Below are positions 15,761 to 24,026 of a stretch of DNA of 32,036 nucleotides, one piece after another. The position numbers and the translations under genes are program-made. The DNA is from Spirochaetales bacterium (lineage in GTDB: Bacteria; Spirochaetota; Spirochaetia; UBA9216): assembly GCA_031273605.1 (NCBI GenBank), contig JAISRN010000027.1, positions 1 to 32,036 on the forward strand, given 5' to 3'. Every line of letters begins with the position of its first letter. Position 1 is the first letter of the stretch. The notes under the pieces are model-generated. The model was not told the origin of the DNA. It did not search any database and worked only from the letters and a program-made list of their open reading frames with translations.

Positions 15761-15855
15761 CCATTTCCCCTTTAATAGCTTAGGATAAAAACGCCGGTCC
15801 GTCAAGCCGGGTTTTATCAGCAGCGGCCATCCCCAGGGATAACCACAGGGTCTTC

Positions 15856-16722
15856 CTAAAGCCGCCCGAAAAGGCGCTTAATAAAACGGTTAAGGCCGCT
15901 CCCCTCCGAAAATTCCGATTTTTCCAGCCGGTTGGCAATGTCGGTGATGCAAATGGAAGCCTTGGAGGAGGGATTATCCGCCAAAAAGGGTTTCTGCTTG
16001 ATCACCGCCGCGGAAACCGCAGGATCGTCGTACACGTAGCCCAGGTAATCCACCTTGATATTTAAAAATTGATTGGCAATGGCAATAACCCGTTCCGAAA
16101 CTTTTTTCCCCTGGGTAACGCTCTTAACCCGGTTTACAATGAGCTTGAGGTTTAAATCCTTGGCGTCCATCTCGGTGGCAATGATCTTAACGATGCCGTA
16201 CGCGTCGGTAATGGCGGTGGGTTCCGGGGTGGTAACGATGATCACGTCATCCGCGGCGGCCACAAAGGCCAGCACGTTGCTGGAGACCCCCGCGGAGGTG
16301 TCGATGATAATAATATCCGCCGAGGAAAGCTCCGAAAGTTCGCTGATAAACCACTTCCGTTCTTCCTCTTCGAGGTTGGCAATCTTAAAAAATCCGGAGG
16401 CCCCGGCGACGATGCTTATGCCGTAGCTGGTTTCAATGATAATTTCCTTCATGGTTTTTTGACGGCGGATAATATGATAAAGGTTATACTTGGGGATGAC
16501 CCCTAGGATAACATTGACGTTGGCCAGTCCAAGATCCGCATCCAAAACGATAACCTTCTTGCCCAGTTTGGCATAGGCAATCGCCAGGTTGATGGACAGG
16601 TTGGTTTTGCCCACCCCGCCCTTTCCGCTGGAAACACTGATGATTCTGGTTTTTTGCTGCTTAGTTTCCCCTGAAGGTTTGCGATCCTTCATAATTTCCC
16701 TTAGTCCGTCTGCTTGGTCCAT
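15856..16722 (-). CDS. flhG: Flagellar number regulator FlhG (YlxH, MinD-like ATPase)
   Basis: A 288-residue deviant-Walker-A ATPase of the MinD/ParA family. The N-terminal DQADGLR (residues 2-8) fits the DQAxxLR motif that stimulates FlhF GTPase. The P-loop is SGKGGVGKTNLSIN (32-45) with the signature Lys34 and Lys39/Thr40. VIVLDADLGLANVNVILG is the switch I/A-prime region, and IIIIDTSAGVSSNVLAFV the Walker B/switch II. The C-terminal KRLFGRL is basic and amphipathic, similar to membrane-targeting tails of this family. FlhG with FlhF sets the number and site of flagella, which in spirochaetes means periplasmic flagella at the cell poles. The start overlaps the flhF 3' end by 22 nt and has GGAGAAGGG upstream. 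Confidence 0.95.
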   Translation of the reverse strand: MDQADGLREIMKDRKPSGETKQQKTRIISVSSGKGGVGKTNLSINLAIAYAKLGKKVIVLDADLGLANVNVILGVIPKYNLYHIIRRQKTMKEIIIETSYGISIVAGASGFFKIANLEEEERKWFISELSELSSADIIIIDTSAGVSSNVLAFVAAADDVIIVTTPEPTAITDAYGIVKIIATEMDAKDLNLKLIVNRVKSVTQGKKVSERVIAIANQFLNIKVDYLGYVYDDPAVSAAVIKQKPFLADNPSSKASICITDIANRLEKSEFSEGSGLNRFIKRLFGRL

Positions 16723-17972
16723 TCTTTGCCCTTCTCCAAATAGTTTTCGCCTCTCAGCTTTTCGATATTGATCGTAAAGTTTTCCAGATTCTTAATGAGC
16801 CGGATCTTCGTGGCCGGCTCCATGTCCCAGGGGACTCCCTGCCCAAAGGTAATGTAGGCCAGGGGTTTGCCTGTTTCCGCTAAAACGCTTATGATGTTTC
16901 CGATCCTTTGGGTTTCATCCAGCTTGGTAAGGATCACCGCGGCGTAACCAAAGGACTCATACTCCCGCAGAATATCCCGCATGTCCGAAGCCTTGGTGGA
17001 GGCGCTGATGAGCAAAAAATACTCCGCCCGGCTTCCCAGGGGGGAAAGGATCTCCCGCATGTGGGCTATGTTAAGATAGTCCCGGGGGCTGCGGCCGGTG
17101 GTGTCCACCAGGATCCAGTCCGCGGCGGCAAAAAGGTCCGCCTTTTCTTTAAGCTCCTCCCGGCTTTTGGCCTGGGCCAGGGGAATTTCCAGAATGTTGG
17201 CGCAGCTTTCTAACTGCTCAACCCCCATGATCCGGTAGTAATCGGTGGTTATCAGGCGCACCTCTTTGGGGCCCGTTTGATCTTCTTCTTTTTTTATGCG
17301 CCCCGCAAGTTTAGCGATGGTGGTGGTTTTGCCTACTCCGGTGGGGCCGAGAAAAACCAGCCGCCGGGGGCCTTCTCCCTTATCGGGGTAAATTTTTATT
17401 TTATCGCAGAGATACTTAACCGTCTGCTCCTGAACCGCGGCAAAATCCTCCAGGGCGGAAAGGGGCAGTTCGTCCTTAAGCCTGGCGGTAAGCTCCCGGA
17501 TAAGGGGCAGGGAAAAATCATTCTGGGCCAGGAGGTCTTCGATTTTAACCAGATGGGGATGCCCCTCTTCTTTGGGGCGGCTCTCCTGACGGGATACGGT
17601 TTCCCGGATCTCCTTAAGCTCCTTAAGCACCCGGTGAATTCCCGGCTCCGTGGGGGGGGGCGGTTCGCCGGCCTGCCCCCCCGGGGGGACCCCCTGGGTC
17701 GGCCGGGGCGCCGGGGTTTCGGAGGGCCGGGCCGCCAGGGCCGCGGCGGCGATGATCCGGTTTTTCTCCTCCTCCAGCCGCATTTGCTTTTGGTGGCTTT
17801 TTTCGTCCGAGACGTAGCCGGAAACCTCCACCCCCTCCCTGGCAAAGAGGCCCAGAAAACCTCCGGTCCGGATAGTCCGGTAACTTATGATGGTATACTC
17901 AGGACCGTACTTGTCCTTAATTTTTTGCTTAACATCCAGATAGCTCAAGCCCTGCTCGCTAAAGTACTGCAT
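16701..17972 (-). CDS. flhF: Flagellar SRP-like GTPase FlhF
   Basis: A 423-residue SRP-type GTPase that positions the flagellar basal body. The N-terminal B domain (1-110) begins MQYFSEQGLSYLDVKQKIKD with YGPEYTIISYRTIRTGGFLG and becomes Pro-rich at about 83-110. The N domain follows, then the G domain with G1 LGPTGVGKTTTIAKL (208-222), the SRP-family TTDYYRIMGVEQL segment, G3 DTTGRSP (290-296), and G4 TKLD (349-352). The C-terminal ITFGQGVPWDMEPAT motif is typical of FlhF/FtsY/Ffh. FlhF and FlhG are neighbours and translationally overlapping. The stop of flhA is 3 nt upstream. Together with FlhG this defines polar placement. Confidence 0.96.
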   Translation of the reverse strand: MQYFSEQGLSYLDVKQKIKDKYGPEYTIISYRTIRTGGFLGLFAREGVEVSGYVSDEKSHQKQMRLEEEKNRIIAAAALAARPSETPAPRPTQGVPPGGQAGEPPPPTEPGIHRVLKELKEIRETVSRQESRPKEEGHPHLVKIEDLLAQNDFSLPLIRELTARLKDELPLSALEDFAAVQEQTVKYLCDKIKIYPDKGEGPRRLVFLGPTGVGKTTTIAKLAGRIKKEEDQTGPKEVRLITTDYYRIMGVEQLESCANILEIPLAQAKSREELKEKADLFAAADWILVDTTGRSPRDYLNIAHMREILSPLGSRAEYFLLISASTKASDMRDILREYESFGYAAVILTKLDETQRIGNIISVLAETGKPLAYITFGQGVPWDMEPATKIRLIKNLENFTINIEKLRGENYLEKGKEWTKQTD

Positions 17973-17975
17973 CTT

Positions 17976-20105
17976 TTACCTTCTTCCTCCGGCAGCCGCC
18001 GTTTCCTCCTCCACAGGGGCGGTTTGTTCCGGGTTTATCTCCCCCAGCCTCTCCACCTTAAAGGCAGGATCAATTTCCGGAACCGAAATAACCGCCGTCT
18101 CGGGGAGCTCCCGGCGGATGGCGTTCCTGACCAAAACCCGGGCGGGCTCGGAGGTAAGGATAAGTCCGGTGTAACCCTGATTTTGCCCCGCCCTGATCAT
18201 GTTGGCCGCCAGATTAAGCCAGCGCCGCTGCAGCTCCGGGGCCAGGGCCGCCACCGGGCCGGCGGCGGTATCCACCCGGGAATCAATGATCTCCTGCTCC
18301 AGGGCGGGGTTAAGGGTCCACACGTGGAGAACCTTGTTTTCGTCCGCCAGGGCAAGGCAGATCTCCCGGCTTAAAACCTGCCGGACCTTTTCTACCAAAA
18401 AGGTGGTATCCCGGGAAACCGGCGCGTAATCCGCCACGGCCTCCAGGATGGTAACGATGTTTCTGATGGAAACCTGTTCCTGCAAAAGCCTCTGCATGAT
18501 CTTGAGCACTTCCCCTAAGCTTAAGGTTTTCAGCACCTCATCCACCACGGAGGCGTAATCGGATTTGAGGGCGTCCAAAATCCGCTGCATTTCCACCCGG
18601 CCCAGCAGTTCATGGGCGTGGCTCTTGATAACCTCGGTAAGGTGGGTGGCGATAACCGACTGGTTGTCCACGATGGTAAACCCCGCCCGCTCCGCCCGGT
18701 CGCGGTACTCCTCGGTGATCCACTTGGCGGGAAGTCCAAAGGCGGGGTCCGTGGTTTTCTCCCCCGGAATTTCATCCGCCAAACCTCCGGGATTAATGGC
18801 CAGGTAATGACCCATCCGGATGATTCCCGTACCCATTTCCACGTTTCTGATCTTGATGCAGTACTGAACGGCTTCCAGGCGCATATTGTCGATGATCCGG
18901 ATTCGGGGAACCACCAGGCCCAGTTCCAGGGCTGTTTCCCGGCGAATCCGGGTGATCCGGTCCAGAAGTTCCGAAGACTGATCCTTGTCTACCAGGGGAA
19001 TGAGGCCGTACCCCAGCTCCAGAGAAATGGGATCCGGGGGCGCCACCGGGGAGAGTTCCGGGGAGGCGGAGACCGCGGCGGACTTGGTTTTTTCTTTTTC
19101 GGTCTGCACCGCCGCCTGCTTTTTCCGGCTTAAGAGGTAGGCGGAAAAGCCCACAAGAATTCCCAGGGGACCCAGGAGATACCAGGGAAAACCGGGAACA
19201 AAGGCCAAAAGGAAAAGAAAGATCGCCGCAATCCAGTATATCCGGCTGTCCCGGGTAAACTGTTCGGAAATGTCCCGGCCGAAGGTTCCGTCGGAAACCG
19301 CCCGGGTAACGATGAGACCGGTGGCGGTAGAAACCAAAAGGGAGGGGAACTGGGTGATAAGGCCGTCCCCTATGGTAAGGCTGATGTAGTTGCTGATCGC
19401 GGAGGAAGCTGATTCGCCGTGGATAGTAACCCCCACGATAAATCCCCCCACCATGTTAATCAGGGTAATAAAAATCCCTACCTTGACATTGCCTGAGATG
19501 AACTTGCTGGCTCCGTCCATGGAGCCGTAAAAATCGCTTTCCTTTTGCAGGTCCCGCTTGCGCTGCCGGGATTCCTCCTCGGTAATGGCGCCGGAACTGT
19601 ACTCCTGCTCTATGGCCATTTGTTTAACCGGCAGGGAATCCAGGGTAAACCGGGCGGCCACTTCCGCGACCCGGGTGGCCCCCTTGGTGATCACCACAAA
19701 CTGAACCGCGATAATGATGATAAAGATGATAAGGCCGATAACCATGCCTTCCGTTCCCCCGGCGCCCACCACAAAGCTGCCGAAGGCCCGGACCATCTGG
19801 CCGTTAAAGGCCGCCCCCCGGGACAAAATAAGCCGGGTTGAAGAGATGTTTAAGGCCAGGCCGAAAACCGTGGAAACCAAAAGCAGGGTGGGAAAAACAG
19901 AAAAATCAAGAACCCGCCGGGTGTAGAGGACAATGAGGATAATCAGCAGGCTTAGCCCCAGGTTAAAGATCATGAAAAAATCCAGCAGCCAGGCGGGAAG
20001 GGGGATGATCATCATCATCACAATAACGATGACGCCCACCGCCACCAGGGCTTCGGATTTATCGCTTAAGAGAATCTTTCGGATGGATCCGGCAATGTCA
20101 GACAA
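17976..20105 (-). CDS. flhA: Flagellar export gate protein FlhA
   Basis: A 709-residue core component of the flagellar type III export gate. The N-terminal half contains about eight hydrophobic segments, starting with ALVAVGVIVIVMMMIIPLP and ALNISSTRLILSRG. The FHIPEP loop is represented by TRVAEVAARFTLDSLPVKQM and DFYGSMDGASKFISGNVKVG, with the essential charged residues in the expected places. GDGLITQFPSLLVSTATGLIVTR precedes the last helices. The cytoplasmic domain (from about 345) begins after a short Lys/Ala/Ser/Pro linker and forms the chaperone-substrate docking ring. Length and order match spirochaete FlhA. It follows flhB by 25 nt and precedes flhF by 3 nt. Confidence 0.98.
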   Translation of the reverse strand: MSDIAGSIRKILLSDKSEALVAVGVIVIVMMMIIPLPAWLLDFFMIFNLGLSLLIILIVLYTRRVLDFSVFPTLLLVSTVFGLALNISSTRLILSRGAAFNGQMVRAFGSFVVGAGGTEGMVIGLIIFIIIIAVQFVVITKGATRVAEVAARFTLDSLPVKQMAIEQEYSSGAITEEESRQRKRDLQKESDFYGSMDGASKFISGNVKVGIFITLINMVGGFIVGVTIHGESASSAISNYISLTIGDGLITQFPSLLVSTATGLIVTRAVSDGTFGRDISEQFTRDSRIYWIAAIFLFLLAFVPGFPWYLLGPLGILVGFSAYLLSRKKQAAVQTEKEKTKSAAVSASPELSPVAPPDPISLELGYGLIPLVDKDQSSELLDRITRIRRETALELGLVVPRIRIIDNMRLEAVQYCIKIRNVEMGTGIIRMGHYLAINPGGLADEIPGEKTTDPAFGLPAKWITEEYRDRAERAGFTIVDNQSVIATHLTEVIKSHAHELLGRVEMQRILDALKSDYASVVDEVLKTLSLGEVLKIMQRLLQEQVSIRNIVTILEAVADYAPVSRDTTFLVEKVRQVLSREICLALADENKVLHVWTLNPALEQEIIDSRVDTAAGPVAALAPELQRRWLNLAANMIRAGQNQGYTGLILTSEPARVLVRNAIRRELPETAVISVPEIDPAFKVERLGEINPEQTAPVEEETAAAGGRR

Positions 20106-20130
20106 GGTAAAACTCCTTTAAGGCGGCGGT

Positions 20131-21324
20131 TTAAACCGCCGCGGTATTCACGCCCCGCATTTCATAAACCCGCTTAATGATCAAAATCATGGCCTGGTAG
20201 AATTTTTCAGGGATAACCTCTCCGATATCCACCTCCGCATAAAGGGCCCGGGCCAGGGGTTTATCCTCGATAACGGGAATATCGTAACCCAGGGCGGTCC
20301 GGCGAATCCGCAGGGCTATTTCGTCCTGGCCCTTGGCGATAACCATGGGGGCGGCCATGGACAGGGAATTGTAGCGCATGGCCACGGCATAATGGGTGGG
20401 GTTGGTAATGACCACGTCCGCCTGGGGAAGGTTTTTCCACATGTTGCTGGTCAGCAGGGACATCATCCTTTCCTTAAGGCGGTTTTTTACCAGGGGGTCC
20501 CCTTCGGACTGCTTGCGCTCCTCCTTAACCTCCTGGCGGCTCATTTTTAAGGACTCCCGGTACTGCCGCCGGGCAAACCAGTAGTCCGCCAGGGCAAAGA
20601 TGAGCATGAGGATCGCCGCCTGAAGCATGATCCGGAAGGTAAGCCCCCCCACCAGGCTGATGGCGGCCTGAAAAGTCTGATTAACCAGCCCCAGGATATC
20701 CACAAGCCGTCCGGTAATATTAATGTAGGCCACGATGCCGATGATGATGACCTTAACCAGGGACTTGGCAAAGTTAAAGGCCGCCTCGGAAGAGACAAAG
20801 GAACGGGAAAACCACTTTCCGAACCGGGGAACAATCCGGTTTAAGTCCGGGGTGATGGTTTTCGTGGTAAAGAGAAAGCCCACCTGAATCAGATTCCCCG
20901 CCAGGGCCGCCACAAAGGCCGCTATGGCCAGGGGGCCGACTATCCTCAGAAAAAACGTTAAAAACGCCTGGGCGGCCAGGCTTGAACGGCTCACATCCAT
21001 TTCCGCAGAACGGCTCAAAAAAAACTGCATCATATCCGTAAGGCCGGCCAGCATAAACCGGCCCCCCAGGGCAAAGGCCAGCACTGCAAAGAGCAGCACC
21101 ACCGCGGAGGTAATGTCCTGGGATTTTGCCACCCGGCCTTCCTCCCGGGCCTTGCGGATCTTTTGCTCCGTGGGCTCTTCGGTTCGGCCCTCATCTTCGG
21201 CGGCAAACCACTGGAGGTGAATAAAGAAGTCCGGCGCCGGGGCTCTCTCCGGACCGGCCCCCAGGGGCTGCCGAAGAACCGGAAAATCCCCTTCCGGGGG
21301 CGGACCCAGCCAGGTTAATTTCAT
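20131..21324 (-). CDS. flhB: Flagellar export gate/switch protein FlhB
   Basis: A 397-residue export component that switches substrate specificity when the hook is complete. Four transmembrane segments lie between about 70 and 250. The autocleavage site NPTH is at residues 308-311, in VVITNPTHYAVAMRYN, with the following FlhB-C fragment ending DIGEVIPEKFYQAM. The conserved start of the family, LQWFAAEDEGRTEEPTEQKI, only begins at residue 37, so about 35 Pro/Gly-containing residues precede it. The ATG overlaps the fliR stop by 4 nt (ATGA), with GGGAGGCGG upstream, which supports the long form. FliK, at the right edge, is the expected partner for the specificity switch. Confidence 0.97.
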   Translation of the reverse strand: MKLTWLGPPPEGDFPVLRQPLGAGPERAPAPDFFIHLQWFAAEDEGRTEEPTEQKIRKAREEGRVAKSQDITSAVVLLFAVLAFALGGRFMLAGLTDMMQFFLSRSAEMDVSRSSLAAQAFLTFFLRIVGPLAIAAFVAALAGNLIQVGFLFTTKTITPDLNRIVPRFGKWFSRSFVSSEAAFNFAKSLVKVIIIGIVAYINITGRLVDILGLVNQTFQAAISLVGGLTFRIMLQAAILMLIFALADYWFARRQYRESLKMSRQEVKEERKQSEGDPLVKNRLKERMMSLLTSNMWKNLPQADVVITNPTHYAVAMRYNSLSMAAPMVIAKGQDEIALRIRRTALGYDIPVIEDKPLARALYAEVDIGEVIPEKFYQAMILIIKRVYEMRGVNTAAV

Positions 21325-22112
21325 GGGCCGCCTCCCGCCGGAGTCATGAGCCGGAGCAGATGGGTAAAACTAAAGTCGATAATCCGGCCAAAGCTCTCCA
21401 TCAAGAGGGGAATCATCAAAAACAACAGCAAAAAGCCGATAAAGATATTAATGGGAAAGCTAATCATAAGAAGGTTCATCTGAGGCGCGGCTTTGGCCAG
21501 AAGCCCCATGGAAGCGGAAACCAGAAAGAGGGTTCCCAAAATGGGCAGGGAGATGAGGAGGGCCTGGGAAAAAAGCTCTCCGATGCTGCGGAGGAGGGTA
21601 TCAAAAAGGAGCTCCCGCCTTAGAAAGAAATCGTAGGGCCTGATGGTTTCAAAGGAACGCTGGATTCCCGCAAAAAATAACTGATGAAAACCCCTCCCGG
21701 TTAAAAAGACATACATGGCCATCAGGTTGAAGAGAAGGCCCACCAGGGGCAGTTCAACTTGGCTTAGGGGATCAAAGATCTGGGAAGCGGCAAAACCCAT
21801 CTGCAGGGCAAAGAACTGCCCCGCCAGTTGAAAGGCCGCGTAATAAACCTGAAGGAGAAAACCCAAAATAAGGCCGATTAAAATCTCGCAGACCACAAAC
21901 CCGACGTACATAAGGGCCGTGTCCGGAACAACGTAGCCCCGGGCCGCCTCCCCGGGCAGAATGAGGACGGCGGTTAACAGGCTTAAAGCCACCTTGGCCA
22001 TGGCAGGAACCGCCTCGGTGGAGAAGAGGGGCGCGGAAAAGATCAGGGCCGCTATCCGGGCAAAAATGAGGAAAAAAACGTGGGACATCAGCACCAGGTA
22101 ATCCAAACTCAT
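21321..22112 (-). CDS. fliR: Flagellar export gate protein FliR
   Basis: A 263-residue membrane protein of the FliPQR export gate, with the usual hydrophobic pattern: ARIAALIFSAPLFSTEAVPAMAK near the N-terminus, VVCEILIGLILGFLLQVYYAAFQLAG, and the C-terminal helices LLMISFPINIFIGFLLLFL. In the assembled gate one FliR joins five FliP and four FliQ subunits in the central pore. The ATG at 22112 overlaps the fliQ stop by 4 nt and the stop overlaps flhB by 4 nt, so fliQ, fliR and flhB are almost certainly translated together. Family length is about 255-265. Confidence 0.97.
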   Translation of the reverse strand: MSLDYLVLMSHVFFLIFARIAALIFSAPLFSTEAVPAMAKVALSLLTAVLILPGEAARGYVVPDTALMYVGFVVCEILIGLILGFLLQVYYAAFQLAGQFFALQMGFAASQIFDPLSQVELPLVGLLFNLMAMYVFLTGRGFHQLFFAGIQRSFETIRPYDFFLRRELLFDTLLRSIGELFSQALLISLPILGTLFLVSASMGLLAKAAPQMNLLMISFPINIFIGFLLLFLMIPLLMESFGRIIDFSFTHLLRLMTPAGGGP

Positions 22113-22378
22113 CCAATCATCTCCGGTATCGCTTCAAACAGGCGAATGGTGTATTCCCGGATCGTGGTAAGCATCCATTCGCCGAAAAAGATCAGGGTAA
22201 TAAAAATGGCCGCCATTTTGGGAACAAAGGTTAGGGTTTGTTCCTGAATGGAAGTAGTGGCCTGAAAAATTGAAATGAACAAGCCCACTATCATGCTTAC
22301 CAAAAGAGTGGGGGCCGACAGGATAAGCACCTGGAGAATCCCCGATCGCATTAAATCTACCGCTGTTCCGATGGTCAT
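22109..22378 (-). CDS. fliQ: Flagellar export gate protein FliQ
   Basis: An 89-residue, two-helix membrane protein: VLILSAPTLLVSMIVGLFIS and a second helix IFITLIFFGEWMLTTIREYT, with the family-typical FQATTSIQEQTLTFVPK loop between them. It is normal length. Four copies wrap the FliP/FliR core of the export gate. The gene starts 11 nt after fliP and its stop overlaps fliR by 4 nt. Confidence 0.97.
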   Translation of the reverse strand: MTIGTAVDLMRSGILQVLILSAPTLLVSMIVGLFISIFQATTSIQEQTLTFVPKMAAIFITLIFFGEWMLTTIREYTIRLFEAIPEMIG

Positions 22379-22389
22379 TATCCTAAGTC

Positions 22390-23190
22390 CTACCTAAAAC
22401 TAAAAATTAACTGCTGGGTAATGAGAGTCCAGCCGTCTACCAGCACAAACAGCAAAAGTTTAAAGGGCATGGAGATCATCGCCGGGGGCAGCATGATCAT
22501 CCCCATGGACATAAGCACCGAAGCCACCACCATATCAATAATAATAAAAGGAATAAACAGCATGATTCCGATTTTAAAGGCCACGGTTAATTCCGCAAGG
22601 ACAAAGGCCGGAATCAGAACGTAGGTGGGAACATCCGCGGCGGTTTGGGGCCGGGAGAGGCCGGCCATCCGCATAAAGAGCAGGATGGAACTCTGATCCC
22701 GGGAAAGCTGCCTGAACATGAAGCCCCGGACGGGCCTTTCCACCTCGCTATACATCTGTTGAAAATCCATCTCCCCCGCGGAGAAGGGCCTGAAGGCATT
22801 GGTGTAAATGTCGGAAAAAACCGGCCACATGATAAACAGGGTTAAAAAGAGGGCTATCCCCATAAGGACGGTGGTCGGCGGCACCTGTTGAAGGGAAAGG
22901 GCCTGGCGGATAAAGTTAAACACCACGGAAATCCGCAGGAAGCAGGTAACCAGAAGAATCAGGGAAGGGGAAAGGGTGATCACCGAAAGGAGAATCAAAA
23001 GCTGCAGGGAGAGGGCCACCTCCCGGTTGCTCTCCGGTTCCCTGATGCCCAGTTCAATAAAGGGCATCCGCTCCAGGATGGCCTGGGGGCCCGCCGGGGG
23101 AGGGGGCTCCGCCGTTTGGGCATGGAGAGAGAAGGCTTCTGTCAGCAACAAAAGCCCTGCGAGCAACCCCCTGGCAAATAGTCCTTTCAT
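22390..23190 (-). CDS. fliP: Flagellar export gate protein FliP
   Basis: A 266-residue protein with a cleavable-looking signal peptide (MKGLFARGLLAGLLLLTEAF, cleavage near HAQTA), which is typical of FliP. It has the family signatures LSLQLLILLSVITLSPSLIL, TCFLRISVVFNFIRQAL, and the C-terminal IMLFIPFIIIDMVVASVLMS followed by MGMIMLPPAMISMPFKLLLF. Five copies form the export gate pore. The 73-nt leader between fliO and fliP is unusually long for this operon and contains two GGGCCC blocks. The start has a run of G (TGGGGGG) as ribosome binding site. Confidence 0.97.
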   Translation of the reverse strand: MKGLFARGLLAGLLLLTEAFSLHAQTAEPPPPAGPQAILERMPFIELGIREPESNREVALSLQLLILLSVITLSPSLILLVTCFLRISVVFNFIRQALSLQQVPPTTVLMGIALFLTLFIMWPVFSDIYTNAFRPFSAGEMDFQQMYSEVERPVRGFMFRQLSRDQSSILLFMRMAGLSRPQTAADVPTYVLIPAFVLAELTVAFKIGIMLFIPFIIIDMVVASVLMSMGMIMLPPAMISMPFKLLLFVLVDGWTLITQQLIFSFR

Positions 23191-23263
23191 TTTCCCCCCA
23201 GTTTTGTGTATTAAAAAACCTTGGGCCCCCCAATTTTCACCTTCAGGGCCCTGTTTTAAAAAT

Positions 23264-23914
23264 CTACATTTTTTTCAACCTATCCCGCTGGCGGGACAAA
23301 AAATCCTTGTTTTTGGTCATGGTTTTTTCGATTCCCCCCCCGCCGGGGCCGCCGCCCTTCCGGTTGAGGACCCGGTTTAACCAGTCCTGAAAGCTGGTCC
23401 CCGGAGGAACCGGGGAGGCGGTGGAAAACAGAAAATGCAGCTCGTCCAGGGAATCCTTATCGTCGATCCGGGCCACCAGGTTGACGGCGCTTTCCCCCGC
23501 CCCCACCAGGAGAATTTCCCGGCCCACCTCCACCAGGTGCAGGGTCCGTCCGGGGCTTAAGACACAGGAACCCCGGACCTTAATAAGCTCGCTGTTTCCC
23601 GGCGAGGGACCGGCGGCTTTTTTTAAGAGCCTAAAGACGGCGTAGATCACCGCCAAAACCAGGAGAAAGATGAGGATCATCCGGATAACGTCCCAGGGGG
23701 TTATGAGGCCCGGCGCCGGGGGAGCTTCGGTTTCGGGGGCTTCGGGGAAGGTGATGCTTTCTTCGCTCTGAAACAGCTCCGCCGGGGAGGGGGCTTCCGG
23801 GGCCTGCTCCTGGGCGGCAAGAAAAGCCCCCCCGCCTAGGGCAGGGCCAAGGCCCGCGAGGAGGGCAAGACAAAGGAAACGATAAATTAATTTAACAAGA
23901 TGCGGTTTTTTCAC
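23264..23914 (-). CDS. fliO: Flagellar biosynthesis protein FliO (FliZ)
   Basis: A 216-residue protein in the position where spirochaetes carry fliO/fliZ. It has an N-terminal signal-like hydrophobic segment (residues about 8-33), a Pro/Glu-rich periplasmic stretch, a second hydrophobic helix (WDVIRMILIFLLVLAVIYAV), then a cytoplasmic FliO domain with SELIKVRGSCVLSPGRTLHL, VEVGREILLVGAGESAVNLV and a final basic tail. FliO helps FliP to assemble. The GTG start at 23914 is chosen for its AAAGGAGG ribosome binding site. An in-frame upstream extension to 23998 has no such site and would cross two hairpins. FliO family members are poorly conserved, so position adds much of the confidence. Confidence 0.9.
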   Translation of the reverse strand: MKKPHLVKLIYRFLCLALLAGLGPALGGGAFLAAQEQAPEAPSPAELFQSEESITFPEAPETEAPPAPGLITPWDVIRMILIFLLVLAVIYAVFRLLKKAAGPSPGNSELIKVRGSCVLSPGRTLHLVEVGREILLVGAGESAVNLVARIDDKDSLDELHFLFSTASPVPPGTSFQDWLNRVLNRKGGGPGGGGIEKTMTKNKDFLSRQRDRLKKM

Positions 23915-23945
23915 ATCCCCTCCTTTTGCGAAAAACAATTTCTCC

Positions 23946-24004
23946 CCGCCGACAGCCCTAACGCTTGCCCCCGGCGGAAATTTTTTAGGAGTTCCCAAAC
24001 TCCT
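23946..24004 (-). other. Two hairpins in the fliY-fliO gap
   Basis: The 112-nt gap holds AGGAGTT/AACTCCT (23987-24004, 4-nt loop, perfect 7-bp stem) followed in the direction of the operon by CCGCCG/CGGCGG (23946-23977, 20-nt loop). Neither has a proper U-tract on the minus strand. They may be mRNA processing or stability elements that tune fliO onwards relative to fliM-fliY. On the plus strand the first stem is followed by a T-rich run. Confidence 0.35.
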
Positions 24005-24026
24005 TCAATTTTTCCGGCTTACAGCC

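Noticed and set aside
15777-15805. Possible promoter TTGACG - 17 nt - TAAGCT upstream of the membrane protein before fliA
   Set aside because: The -10 is poor and the start point would fall at the ribosome binding site of the chosen GTG, leaving almost no leader. It may exist but is not well supported.
23191-23263. GGGCCC blocks between fliO and fliP followed by T-run as a terminator
   Set aside because: The stem would be only 6 bp with a 17-nt loop and would cut an essential operon; more likely fortuitous or a weak attenuator.
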